This document shows positions 27,979-34,789 of a stretch of DNA of 64,000 nucleotides, one piece after another (position 1 is the stretch's first letter; the number at the start of each line of letters is the position of its first letter). The DNA is from Nonomuraea gerenzanensis (GTDB taxonomy: Bacteria > Actinomycetota > Actinomycetes > Streptosporangiales > Streptosporangiaceae): contig NZ_CP084058.1 in assembly GCF_020215645.1 (NCBI RefSeq), forward strand, positions 4,650,001 through 4,714,000. Direction: 5' to 3'. The position numbers and the translations under genes are program-made. Below the pieces are notes generated by a model. The model made no database searches and was not told the origin of the DNA. It saw only the letters and a program-made list of their open reading frames with translations.

Positions 27979-29652
27979 TCAGGTGCCGCGTGGGCCGTGC
28001 AGCGGGATCACGACGCGGAAGCACGTGCCGTGGCCGGGGCGGCTGCGGGCCTCGATGCGGCCGTCGTGCGCCTCCACCAGCGCGGCCGCGATGGCCAGCC
28101 CCAGGCCGGTGCCGCCGCTGGCGCGGGAGCGGGCGGCGTCGGCGCGGTAGAAGCGGTCGAAGACGTGCGGCAGGTGCTCGGGCTCGATCCCGGGCCCGTC
28201 GTCACACACCTCCACAACGGCAACCGCCCCCACCACTTCGGCCCCCGCCACCAGCGGCTCCGTCACCAGCGGCTCCGTCACCTGCGCTGCCACCACCTCG
28301 GCCCGGGCCCCCCGTGCTGCCGCCTCGTGGGCCGACTCCGTCCGGGCCACCGCCTCGCGTACCGCCGCCTCGTCAGCCGACTCCGCACGCGCCACCACGA
28401 CCCGCACCGTCGCGTCCGGGGGCGTGTGGGCGACGGCGTTCGCGACCAGGTTGGCGACCACGCGGTGCAGCCGGTGCTCGTCGCCGACCGCCCGCACCGG
28501 CCGTTCCCCGAGCACCAGCTCCAGGAGGCGGCCGGGATCGCGGGCGCGCGCCCCGTGCACCACGTCGCCCGCGATGACGTGCAGGTCCACCTCCGTCAGG
28601 TCCAGCGCCCGCTCCTGGTCCAGCCGGGCGAGCAGCAGCAGGTCCTCCACCAGCACGCCCATCCGCTCGGCCTCGCCCTCGATGCGGCTCAGGATCCTGG
28701 CCACGACCGGATCGGGCTCGCTGCGCCCGTGCCGGTACAGCTCCGCGAACCCCCTGATGGACGTCAGCGGCGTGCGCAGCTCGTGCGAGGCGTCGGCCAG
28801 GAAGCGGCGCAGCCGGCGCTCGGAGCGCTCCCGCTGGCGCAGGGCCTCGCTGAGGCGGCCGAGCATGACGTTCAGCGCGTTGCCCAGGCGGCCGGTCTCC
28901 GTGCGCGGGTCGCTGTCGGACACCCGGCGGTCCAGCTCACCCGCCGCGATGGCGGTGGCCGTACGCTCCATCCTGGTCAGCGGGCGCAACCCCAGCCGCA
29001 CCACCACCAGCGCCACCGCACCCAGCAGCACCAGCACCAGCGCGCCGGCCGCCGCCTCGATGAGCAGGAGCTGCCGGACGGTGCTCCGGTTCGACTCCAG
29101 GGAGATCGACACCGCTGCCCGGTCGCCGTTCGGCAGGGGCACCACGACGGTGCGCCACTCGGCCGCGCCCGTCCTGTCGGGGACGGTGAAGGGGGTGCGG
29201 GGCGGGGTGGAGATCGCCGCCGTCGGCACGGCGGGGCCGTGGCCCGAGTCGGGCACGCGGCGGATCACCGTGCCCTGGGGGTCGTAGATGGCCAGGTGGA
29301 ACTGGGTGGGCAGCTCGACGTCGGGCCGGCGTGGTGGGGCGGGGACGCCTGGTGGGGGGCCTTGGCGGAAGTTGGTGGCGAAGTCGGTGAGTTGCGTGTC
29401 GACTCGGGACAGGAGGGAGCGGTCCAGCAGGAGCACCCCGGTCGCCGCGAACACCGCCAGGGCCGCCGCCGACAGGCCGAGCAGCGCCGCCAGCAGCCGA
29501 TGCCGCAACGGCCACGGCCGCCCTGCCCGCCGTCCTGCCCGCCGTCCTGCCCGCCGTCCTGCCCGCCGCGCCCCGCCGGCCCGGCTCGGCGGACGCGCGG
29601 GGTTTCGCGCCTGCCGGGGTTGAGGTGGGCTGCCCGGCGGTGATGGGGTCAT
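27979..29652 (-). CDS. Sensor histidine kinase, HAMP-HisKA-HATPase
   Basis: 557 aa from ATG 29652, overlapping the response-regulator stop by ATGA. Order: an Arg/Ala/Gly-rich N-terminal tail, TM1 (LLAALLGLSAAALAVFAATG), an extracytoplasmic sensor of about 120 residues, TM2 (AAAGALVLVLLGAVALVVVRL), HAMP, HisKA with ASHELRTPLTS (H290) and the ATP-binding domain (NLVANAVAHTP, DDGPGIEP, GGTGLGLAI). An unusual Ala/Glu/Val-rich insertion (28225-28395) separates the N box from the DDGPG box. It is the sensor half of an OmpR-type pair; the signal is unknown. The N-terminal tail is built from 12-bp DNA repeats (29519-29570). Confidence 0.93.
   Translation of the reverse strand: MTPSPPGSPPQPRQARNPARPPSRAGGARRAGRRAGRRAGRRAGRPWPLRHRLLAALLGLSAAALAVFAATGVLLLDRSLLSRVDTQLTDFATNFRQGPPPGVPAPPRRPDVELPTQFHLAIYDPQGTVIRRVPDSGHGPAVPTAAISTPPRTPFTVPDRTGAAEWRTVVVPLPNGDRAAVSISLESNRSTVRQLLLIEAAAGALVLVLLGAVALVVVRLGLRPLTRMERTATAIAAGELDRRVSDSDPRTETGRLGNALNVMLGRLSEALRQRERSERRLRRFLADASHELRTPLTSIRGFAELYRHGRSEPDPVVARILSRIEGEAERMGVLVEDLLLLARLDQERALDLTEVDLHVIAGDVVHGARARDPGRLLELVLGERPVRAVGDEHRLHRVVANLVANAVAHTPPDATVRVVVARAESADEAAVREAVARTESAHEAAARGARAEVVAAQVTEPLVTEPLVAGAEVVGAVAVVEVCDDGPGIEPEHLPHVFDRFYRADAARSRASGGTGLGLAIAAALVEAHDGRIEARSRPGHGTCFRVVIPLHGPRGT
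28225..28395 (-). repeat. Low-complexity insertion in the kinase ATP-binding domain
   Basis: Encodes an Ala/Glu/Val-rich stretch between the N and G1 boxes. It includes near-duplicate RAESADEAAVREA / RTESAHEAAARGA blocks and a 15-bp direct repeat around 28250-28280 (TEPLV twice). In-frame. Confidence 0.75.
29519..29570 (-). repeat. 12-bp tandem repeat encoding the kinase N-terminal tail
   Basis: About four copies of a cctgcccgccgt unit, which on the minus strand encode a repeated Arg-Arg-Ala-Gly tail ahead of the first membrane helix. Confidence 0.85.
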
Positions 29653-30371
29653 CGGGGACGATCCAGGAGGCTCTGATCGCGCAAGGAGTAGCCGACGCCG
29701 CGCAACGTGTGAATCAGCGGCGCCCCCTCCACATCGATCTTGCGCCGCAGATAACTGATGTACGACTCCACGATCCGGCTGTCCGCCCCGAACCCCGAGC
29801 TCCACACCCGATCAAGGATCTGCGACTTGCTCACCACCCGCTCCGCATTGATCATCAAATACCGCAGCAACCCGAACTCGGTCGGCGACAGGTGGATGCG
29901 CCGCCCGCCCCGCCGCACCACGTGCGTCTCCTCATCCAGCTCCAGATCGGCATAGCGGAGCAGCCCGTCGTCGGGCTCCTCCGCGCGCGAGCCCGTCCGG
30001 CGGAGGATGGCGCGGATGCGCAGCACCACCTCCTCCAGGCTGAACGGTTTCGTCACGTAGTCGTCGCCGCCCGCCGACAGGCCCGCGATGCGGTCGGCCA
30101 CCGTGTCGCGCGCGGTCAGGAAGAGCACCGGCGGCCCGCCACCGTCCGGCCGCAGCCGCTGCGCCACCGCGAAGCCGTCGAGGTCCGGCAGCATCACGTC
30201 CAGCAGGATGATGTCGGGCCGCTCCCGGCCCACGCGATCCAGCGCCTGCGTGCCCGAGGCGGCCGTGCGCACCTGGAACCCGTTCAGCTCCAGAGCGTCC
30301 ACCAGCAGCTCGCGGATGTTGGGCTCGTCGTCGACGACGAGCACCACCGGAGGTCTCGGCGCAGCGTCCAT
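29649..30371 (-). CDS. OmpR/PhoB family response regulator
   Basis: 240 aa from ATG 30371; upstream in-frame residues to 30578 are not regulator-like. The receiver domain has VVLVVDDEPN (acidic pocket D14/D15), phosphoacceptor D58 in IILLDVMLPD, Thr in LFLTARD and Lys in VTKPFS. The C-terminal winged helix has LSPTEFGLLRYLMINAERVVSK and the recognition region IVESYISYLRRKI. The gene comes first and overlaps the histidine kinase by ATGA, so they form one operon. The regulon is unknown; by position it may include the convergent DUF4239-like/Pro-rich pair, but that is speculation. Confidence 0.95.
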   Translation of the reverse strand: MDAAPRPPVVLVVDDEPNIRELLVDALELNGFQVRTAASGTQALDRVGRERPDIILLDVMLPDLDGFAVAQRLRPDGGGPPVLFLTARDTVADRIAGLSAGGDDYVTKPFSLEEVVLRIRAILRRTGSRAEEPDDGLLRYADLELDEETHVVRRGGRRIHLSPTEFGLLRYLMINAERVVSKSQILDRVWSSGFGADSRIVESYISYLRRKIDVEGAPLIHTLRGVGYSLRDQSLLDRPR

Positions 30372-30474
30372 GCCGCCTGTTCTACCGGGTCTACCTGGGA
30401 ATCCGATGAAAAACGGGGCGCGGAGCCGGAAAGCGGCGTGGCACACTGACCCGACGCGATCAAGGGGAGGCGCA

Positions 30475-31269
30475 GTGCCGGACGAGGAAGTGCTGACGGG
30501 CGGGGGCGTCAACCACGTGGTCCGGGTGGGCGGCACCGTACGCAGGCCGTCAGGCCCCTGGACCCCCGCCGTGCACACCGTGCTCCGCCACCTGGCGGAG
30601 CGGGCCTTCGCCGGCGCGCCGCGCGCCCACGGGCTGGACGAGCACGGCAGGGAGATCCTCGACCACGTGCCGGGCCGGACCGCCGACTACCCGCTGCCCG
30701 CCTGGGTGCGGACCGACGAGGTGCTGGCCGGGGTGGCCCGGCTGCTGCGCGAGTACCACGACGCGACGACCGGCGTGCCGCACGAGGGCGTGTGGTACTT
30801 CCCGCCGGTCGAGCCGGCCGAGGTGATCTGTCACGGGGACGTGGCGCCGTACAACTGCGTGTTCAGGCAGGGCAGGCCGGTCGCGTTCATCGACTTCGAC
30901 ACCGCGCACCCGGGGCCGCGCGTGTGGGACGCGGCGTACGCGGCCTACCGGTTCGTGCCGCTGCACGACCCGGGTGACGGCGACGGGATCCCGGTGGCGG
31001 AGCAGGGGCGGCGGCTGCGGCTGTTCGCCGACGCGTACGGGCTGGGCGAGGCCGACAGGCAGGCGCTGGTGAGGACCGCGATCCGGCGCCTGGAGCACCT
31101 GGTGCGCTTCATGCGGGAGCGGGCCGCCGCGGGGGACGCGGCCTTCGCCGGCCACGTCGCCCGCGGGGACGACCGCTTCTACGAGCTCAACATGGAGCAC
31201 CTGCGCCGCTCCGAGAGCGCTCTCAATGTCGCGCTGACTACTTGCCGAAGCCCACGGTCAGACCGCTGA
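30475..31269 (+). CDS. Aminoglycoside phosphotransferase (APH)-like kinase
   Basis: 264 aa from GTG 30475, with a strong GGGGAGG (30464-30470) upstream; longer in-frame sequence from 30088 lies inside the antisense of the response regulator and is rejected. The kinase core has Brenner's motif ICHGDVAPYN (H120, D122) and the metal-binding IDFDTAHPGP (D140/D142). The N-terminal ATP lobe is short. Many members phosphorylate small metabolites rather than antibiotics, so no resistance is claimed. The gene is divergent from the response regulator. Its 3' end overlaps by 32 bp the end of the convergent ABC permease gene, so transcripts run into each other. Confidence 0.88.
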   Translation: MPDEEVLTGGGVNHVVRVGGTVRRPSGPWTPAVHTVLRHLAERAFAGAPRAHGLDEHGREILDHVPGRTADYPLPAWVRTDEVLAGVARLLREYHDATTGVPHEGVWYFPPVEPAEVICHGDVAPYNCVFRQGRPVAFIDFDTAHPGPRVWDAAYAAYRFVPLHDPGDGDGIPVAEQGRRLRLFADAYGLGEADRQALVRTAIRRLEHLVRFMRERAAAGDAAFAGHVARGDDRFYELNMEHLRRSESALNVALTTCRSPRSDR

Positions 31270-32143
31270 GGAGCTGGCGGCGGCCCACCGCGTACAGGAG
31301 CAGGATCGGCAGCGTGGTCAGCACCACCGAGGCCAGCACCGCGGGCACGTTGATGGAGTACTGGCCCTGGAAGCTCGCCAGCGCCAGCGGCAGTGTGCGC
31401 CGCTCCGGGCTCTGCGTGAGGACCAGCGGCAGCAGGAACCCGTTCCAGATCTGCAGCGCGTTGTAGATCGTCACGGTCACCACGGCCGGGCGGGTCAGCG
31501 GGAAGGCCAGCCGCCACAGCATGCCCAGCTCGGTCGCGCCGTCGATGCGCATCGAGTCGAACAGCTCCTTGGGCACGTCCCTGATGAAGTTCGTCAGGAC
31601 GAGCACCGACAGGGGGATCGCGAACGCGATCGACGGCAGCATCAGCGCCACGAGCGAGTCGTACAGGCCGAGCTGGACGATGATCAGAAAGACCGGGATG
31701 ATCGTGGCCTGCAGCGGGATGGCCAGGCCCATCAGGAACAGCGAGTTCGTCCAGCGCAGCAGCCTGCTCCGGCCGCCCCGCACGATCGCGTACGCCGCCA
31801 TGAAGCTGACCAGCACGGTCGGCACCACGGCGCCGACCGTGGTGATGACGCTGTTGATGAAGTACTGGATGAAGTCGGCCTCGATGACCATCCGGTAGTT
31901 CGCCAGCGTCGGCTCGGACGGCGGCGCGAACGGGTTCTCCAGGTAGTACCGCGACTGCGACTTGAAGCTCGTGATGACGATCCAGTAGATCGGCACCATC
32001 ACGATCACCAGCCAGAAGACGCTGGTCAGCCCGGCGAGCCAGTTGGGCCGCTCACCGGTGCGGCGCGGCTTCCTGCGGCGGTGCCCGCCCTGGGACACCG
32101 TCTCGGCCGCGCGCTGGGGCGCCCTGGTGGGGACGGTCGTCAT
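31238..32143 (-). CDS. Sugar ABC transporter permease, MalG/CebG type
   Basis: 301 aa. After a basic N-terminal tail (HRRRKPRRTGERPNW) there are six membrane segments. The EAA loop is DGATELGMLWRLAFPLTRPAVV (near residue 200), the coupling site for the ATPase, and the C-terminus is LTVGFGK. It is the third gene of a minus-strand operon with an almost contiguous upstream permease (3 bp apart). CUT1-family permeases of this kind import oligosaccharides. No ATPase gene is present in the operon. The divergent GH3 gene points to a beta-glucoside-like or other short oligosaccharide substrate. Confidence 0.93.
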   Translation of the reverse strand: MTTVPTRAPQRAAETVSQGGHRRRKPRRTGERPNWLAGLTSVFWLVIVMVPIYWIVITSFKSQSRYYLENPFAPPSEPTLANYRMVIEADFIQYFINSVITTVGAVVPTVLVSFMAAYAIVRGGRSRLLRWTNSLFLMGLAIPLQATIIPVFLIIVQLGLYDSLVALMLPSIAFAIPLSVLVLTNFIRDVPKELFDSMRIDGATELGMLWRLAFPLTRPAVVTVTIYNALQIWNGFLLPLVLTQSPERRTLPLALASFQGQYSINVPAVLASVVLTTLPILLLYAVGRRQLLSGLTVGFGK

Positions 32144-32146
32144 GCG

Positions 32147-33058
32147 TCAGGCCCCTTCGAGCTGGCTGTGGGAGGAGTCACGGCCGCCCAGCCTGCGCAG
32201 CAGCAGCGACAGGGCGAGGCCGAACAGGACGAGGATGACCGCGATCACGCTGGCCGGGCCCATGAGGTTGGCCCGGAAGCCGCGCTGGTACATGTCGACC
32301 GCGAGCGCCCGGGTCGCGTCGCCGGGGCCGCCCTCGGTCAGCACCCAGATCAGGTCGAACAGGGTCAGCGAGCCGACCACCATCAACGTCGAGGACGTGA
32401 TGACCGTGTACTTGAGCTGCGGCAGCGTGATGCTGAAGAACCGGCGCACCCGGCCCGCGCCGTCGAGCTCCGCGGCCTCGTACATCGAGCGCGGGATCTG
32501 GCGGACGCCGCCCTGGTAGATCAGCGCGTGGAACGGGATGTACTGCCACGACACCACGAAGACCACCACGCCGAAGGCGAGGACGGGCTCGCCCAGCCAG
32601 TCCTGCACGAGGATGGGGATCCCCAGGCCGGCGCCGAGCCCGAAGTTCGGGTCGAGCAGCGCCTTGAACATGATCGCCAGGGCCGCCGAGCTGAGCAGCA
32701 GCGGGATGAAGAACAGCACCGACAGGACCGCCCGGTAACGATGGTGCCCCGCCAGGAACGTGCCCATCAGGATGCTCGCCGGCGTCTGTACCGCCCACGA
32801 CACGGCCATGACGAGGAACGTCACCCACAACGCGTGCGGCAGCCCGGGGTCGGTCAGGATCGCCCCCCAGTTGCCGAAGCCGGCCAGGCGGATCTCCCCG
32901 AGCCCGTCCCACTGCGCGAAGCTGAGGGCGAGCACCCCGAACAGCGGGACCACGGCGAAGCCGAGGAAGAACACGAGCGCCGGGACGGTCATCCACCCGA
33001 GAGAGCCGCCACGGCCCGCGCTGGAGGCGGGCCTGGCGGTGGTCGTGACGGCGCTCAC
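32147..33058 (-). CDS. Sugar ABC transporter permease, MalF/CebF type
   Basis: 303 aa from GTG 33058, which overlaps the binding-protein stop by GTGA; the longer open frame upstream is the antisense-free shadow of the binding-protein gene. It has six predicted helices, starting LGWMTVPALVFFLGFAVVPLF. The EAA loop is ELDGAGRVRRFFSITLPQLK. It pairs with the downstream permease to form the CUT1 channel. Coupled translation to the binding protein supports a stoichiometric transporter. Confidence 0.94.
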   Translation of the reverse strand: MSAVTTTARPASSAGRGGSLGWMTVPALVFFLGFAVVPLFGVLALSFAQWDGLGEIRLAGFGNWGAILTDPGLPHALWVTFLVMAVSWAVQTPASILMGTFLAGHHRYRAVLSVLFFIPLLLSSAALAIMFKALLDPNFGLGAGLGIPILVQDWLGEPVLAFGVVVFVVSWQYIPFHALIYQGGVRQIPRSMYEAAELDGAGRVRRFFSITLPQLKYTVITSSTLMVVGSLTLFDLIWVLTEGGPGDATRALAVDMYQRGFRANLMGPASVIAVILVLFGLALSLLLRRLGGRDSSHSQLEGA

Positions 33059-34425
33059 TTGCCGATGACCGCGTTCATGTTCGTCGCGAACTCCTGCGGC
33101 GAGATCGACAGCTGGAACAGCTTGGCGATGTTGTCCAGCAGCACCTCGGCGGCCGTCGGGCTGAGCGCCTGGTCCCAGGACTGGGCGAAGCTCTTGGCGT
33201 TGACGGCGATGTTGTAGACGAAGGTCAGGAAGTCCTTGTCCTTGGACGTGGCGAACTGCGAGTCCGCGCCCTTGAGGATCGGGACGGCGCCGGTGCCCAC
33301 CCACTCCTTCATCGAGGTCTCGTCGATCAGCGCGCCGGAGAAGAACTTCTTGGCGATCTCCTTCTGCTCGGGCGTGGCCTTGGAGGAGATCGACATGTAC
33401 TGGCCGGGGTTGCCGACCGTGTTGCCGGGGTCGCCCTTGCCGCCGTCGATCGGCGGGAAGTTCATGTAGCCGAGGTTGCCGCCGGAGACGAAGTCGCCGC
33501 CGTCGGCGGACATGCTGCCGTACGTCCAGCCGCCGTGCAGCATCATGGCGGCCTTGCCGGTGTAGAGCAGGGCCTGGTCGGCGTTGGAGTCGGCGGTGAT
33601 CGAGGAGAAGCCCTTGACGAACCCGTCGGCCTTGACCAGCTTCTGCACCTCGCCGAGCGCCTGGATCGCCAGCGGGTTGCTCCAGGCGTCCTTCTCGCCG
33701 TCGAAGACGGCCTGGAAGATCTCGGGGCCGCCGAGGCGGTCGAAGAGGAACTCCAGCCACATCATGTTCGTCCAGCGGGACTGGCCGCCGAGGGAGAACG
33801 GCGCGATGCCCTTGGCGTTGAACTTGGGCACCAGGTCCAGGATGTCGCCCCACGTCTGGGGCGGCTGGGCGCCGATCTTCTCGAAGGCCCGCTTGTCGTA
33901 GTACAGGACGATGGGCTGCAGGGTCTCGCACGGCATCGCGTAGATCTTGCCGTCGATCGTCGCCGCGCCGAAGGCGGAGGGGAACACCTTGTCCTTCACG
34001 GCGGGGTTCTGCTCGAACCACGAGGTCAGGTCCTCGACCTGGCCCGCCTGAACGTAACTGCGCAGCGTGCCGCCGCCCCAGCCCCAGATCAGGGTGGGCG
34101 CCTGGCCGGCGCCGATCGCCGTCTTGATCTTCGTCTTGAAGGCGTCGTTCTGGAAGGTCGTGCCCTCGATCTGGGCGTTGGGATTGGCCTTGTTGTGCCG
34201 CTCCATGGTCCTGGTGCGCACGCCCTCCTGCGGCTGCGTCGACAGGTACCAGTACGTGGCCTTGCTGCCCCCGCCGCCACCACCGGTGGTGGCGTTACCG
34301 CTGCCGCCTCCGGCTCCGGTCTGGGTGGGCTGGGTGCCGCCACAGGCGGCGAGCGCTGCTCCTAGGGGGACACCCATGGAGACGAGGCTGAGGAAATTGC
34401 GGCGAGAGGTTGTCCTGGACTCCAC
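33055..34425 (-). CDS. Extracellular sugar-binding lipoprotein of the CUT1 ABC importer
   Basis: 456 aa. The N-terminus combines a twin-arginine motif (SRRNFLSL, R8/R9) with a lipobox LAAC (C28), so a Tat-exported lipoprotein is likely. A Gly/Ser/Asn-rich linker (GAGGGSGNATTGGGGGG) leads to the solute-binding domain (SBP_bac_1 type), with WGWGGGTLRSYVQAGQV and AMMLHGGWTYGS. It captures an oligosaccharide and passes it to the two permeases downstream. It is the first gene of the operon, divergent from the GH3 glucosidase, with LacI-type palindromes in the shared promoter. The substrate cannot be read from sequence. Confidence 0.94.
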   Translation of the reverse strand: MESRTTSRRNFLSLVSMGVPLGAALAACGGTQPTQTGAGGGSGNATTGGGGGGSKATYWYLSTQPQEGVRTRTMERHNKANPNAQIEGTTFQNDAFKTKIKTAIGAGQAPTLIWGWGGGTLRSYVQAGQVEDLTSWFEQNPAVKDKVFPSAFGAATIDGKIYAMPCETLQPIVLYYDKRAFEKIGAQPPQTWGDILDLVPKFNAKGIAPFSLGGQSRWTNMMWLEFLFDRLGGPEIFQAVFDGEKDAWSNPLAIQALGEVQKLVKADGFVKGFSSITADSNADQALLYTGKAAMMLHGGWTYGSMSADGGDFVSGGNLGYMNFPPIDGGKGDPGNTVGNPGQYMSISSKATPEQKEIAKKFFSGALIDETSMKEWVGTGAVPILKGADSQFATSKDKDFLTFVYNIAVNAKSFAQSWDQALSPTAAEVLLDNIAKLFQLSISPQEFATNMNAVIGK

Positions 34426-34551
34426 GCTGATCTCCGTACTTGTATGCCGCGGGCTGGGGTTCGCGGCTCGTTGATCACTGGATGCGATGGCCGGCGGTCG
34501 TGGATCGGCATCGGCCCGATGCCACTTTCCGCGCCTCCTCTAGTCAGCTCA

Positions 34552-34566
34552 TCGAAACATTTTCGA
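34552..34566. promoter_or_regulatory. LacI-type operator, ABC-operon side
   Basis: Inverted repeat TCGAAA-cat-TTTCGA, about 125 bp upstream of the binding-protein start. Half-sites are identical to the operator at 34735; the centre is 3 nt here. Confidence 0.65.
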
Positions 34567-34734
34567 CATGACCGCGGGGTTCGCCAATCTAGGTTTCGGC
34601 AATAAAGGTGTCAAGACCTTGTCGATCAGGAAACCACTGGATTTCCTGCAGGTCACGTGTAAGGTAACTCCACGCCTGCCTTCACCTGCCTCAGGCCAGC
34701 GTGGAAGATAGTGCGCGGAGGTCGCCCCCCGGTG

Positions 34735-34748
34735 TCGAAACATTTCGA
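34735..34748. promoter_or_regulatory. LacI-type operator, GH3 side
   Basis: Perfect inverted repeat TCGAAA-ca-TTTCGA, 41 bp upstream of the GH3 start codon. A 14-bp palindrome with CGAAA half-sites is typical of LacI-family operators. Confidence 0.7.
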
Positions 34749-34789
34749 AAACTTACGCCAACACCGCACCTCTTTAAGGAGCGCAGTAC

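Larger units (their letters stand above)
34426..34789. promoter_or_regulatory. Divergent promoter region of the sugar ABC operon and GH3 gene
   Basis: This 364-bp gap is AT-richer than its surroundings and holds no gene. It contains two TCGAAA...TTTCGA palindromes, one near each start, and a CAGGAAA/TTTCCTG dyad (34627-34648) between them. This fits control of both directions by the LacI-family protein encoded at 37197. Confidence 0.7.

Noticed and set aside
30088..30474. N-terminal extension of the APH-like gene
   Set aside because: It runs antisense to the response regulator; GTG 30475 has a much better ribosome-binding site.
33059..34021. N-terminal extension of the MalF-type permease frame
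   Set aside because: It is a shadow frame of the binding-protein gene; GTG 33058 overlaps its stop in the usual way.
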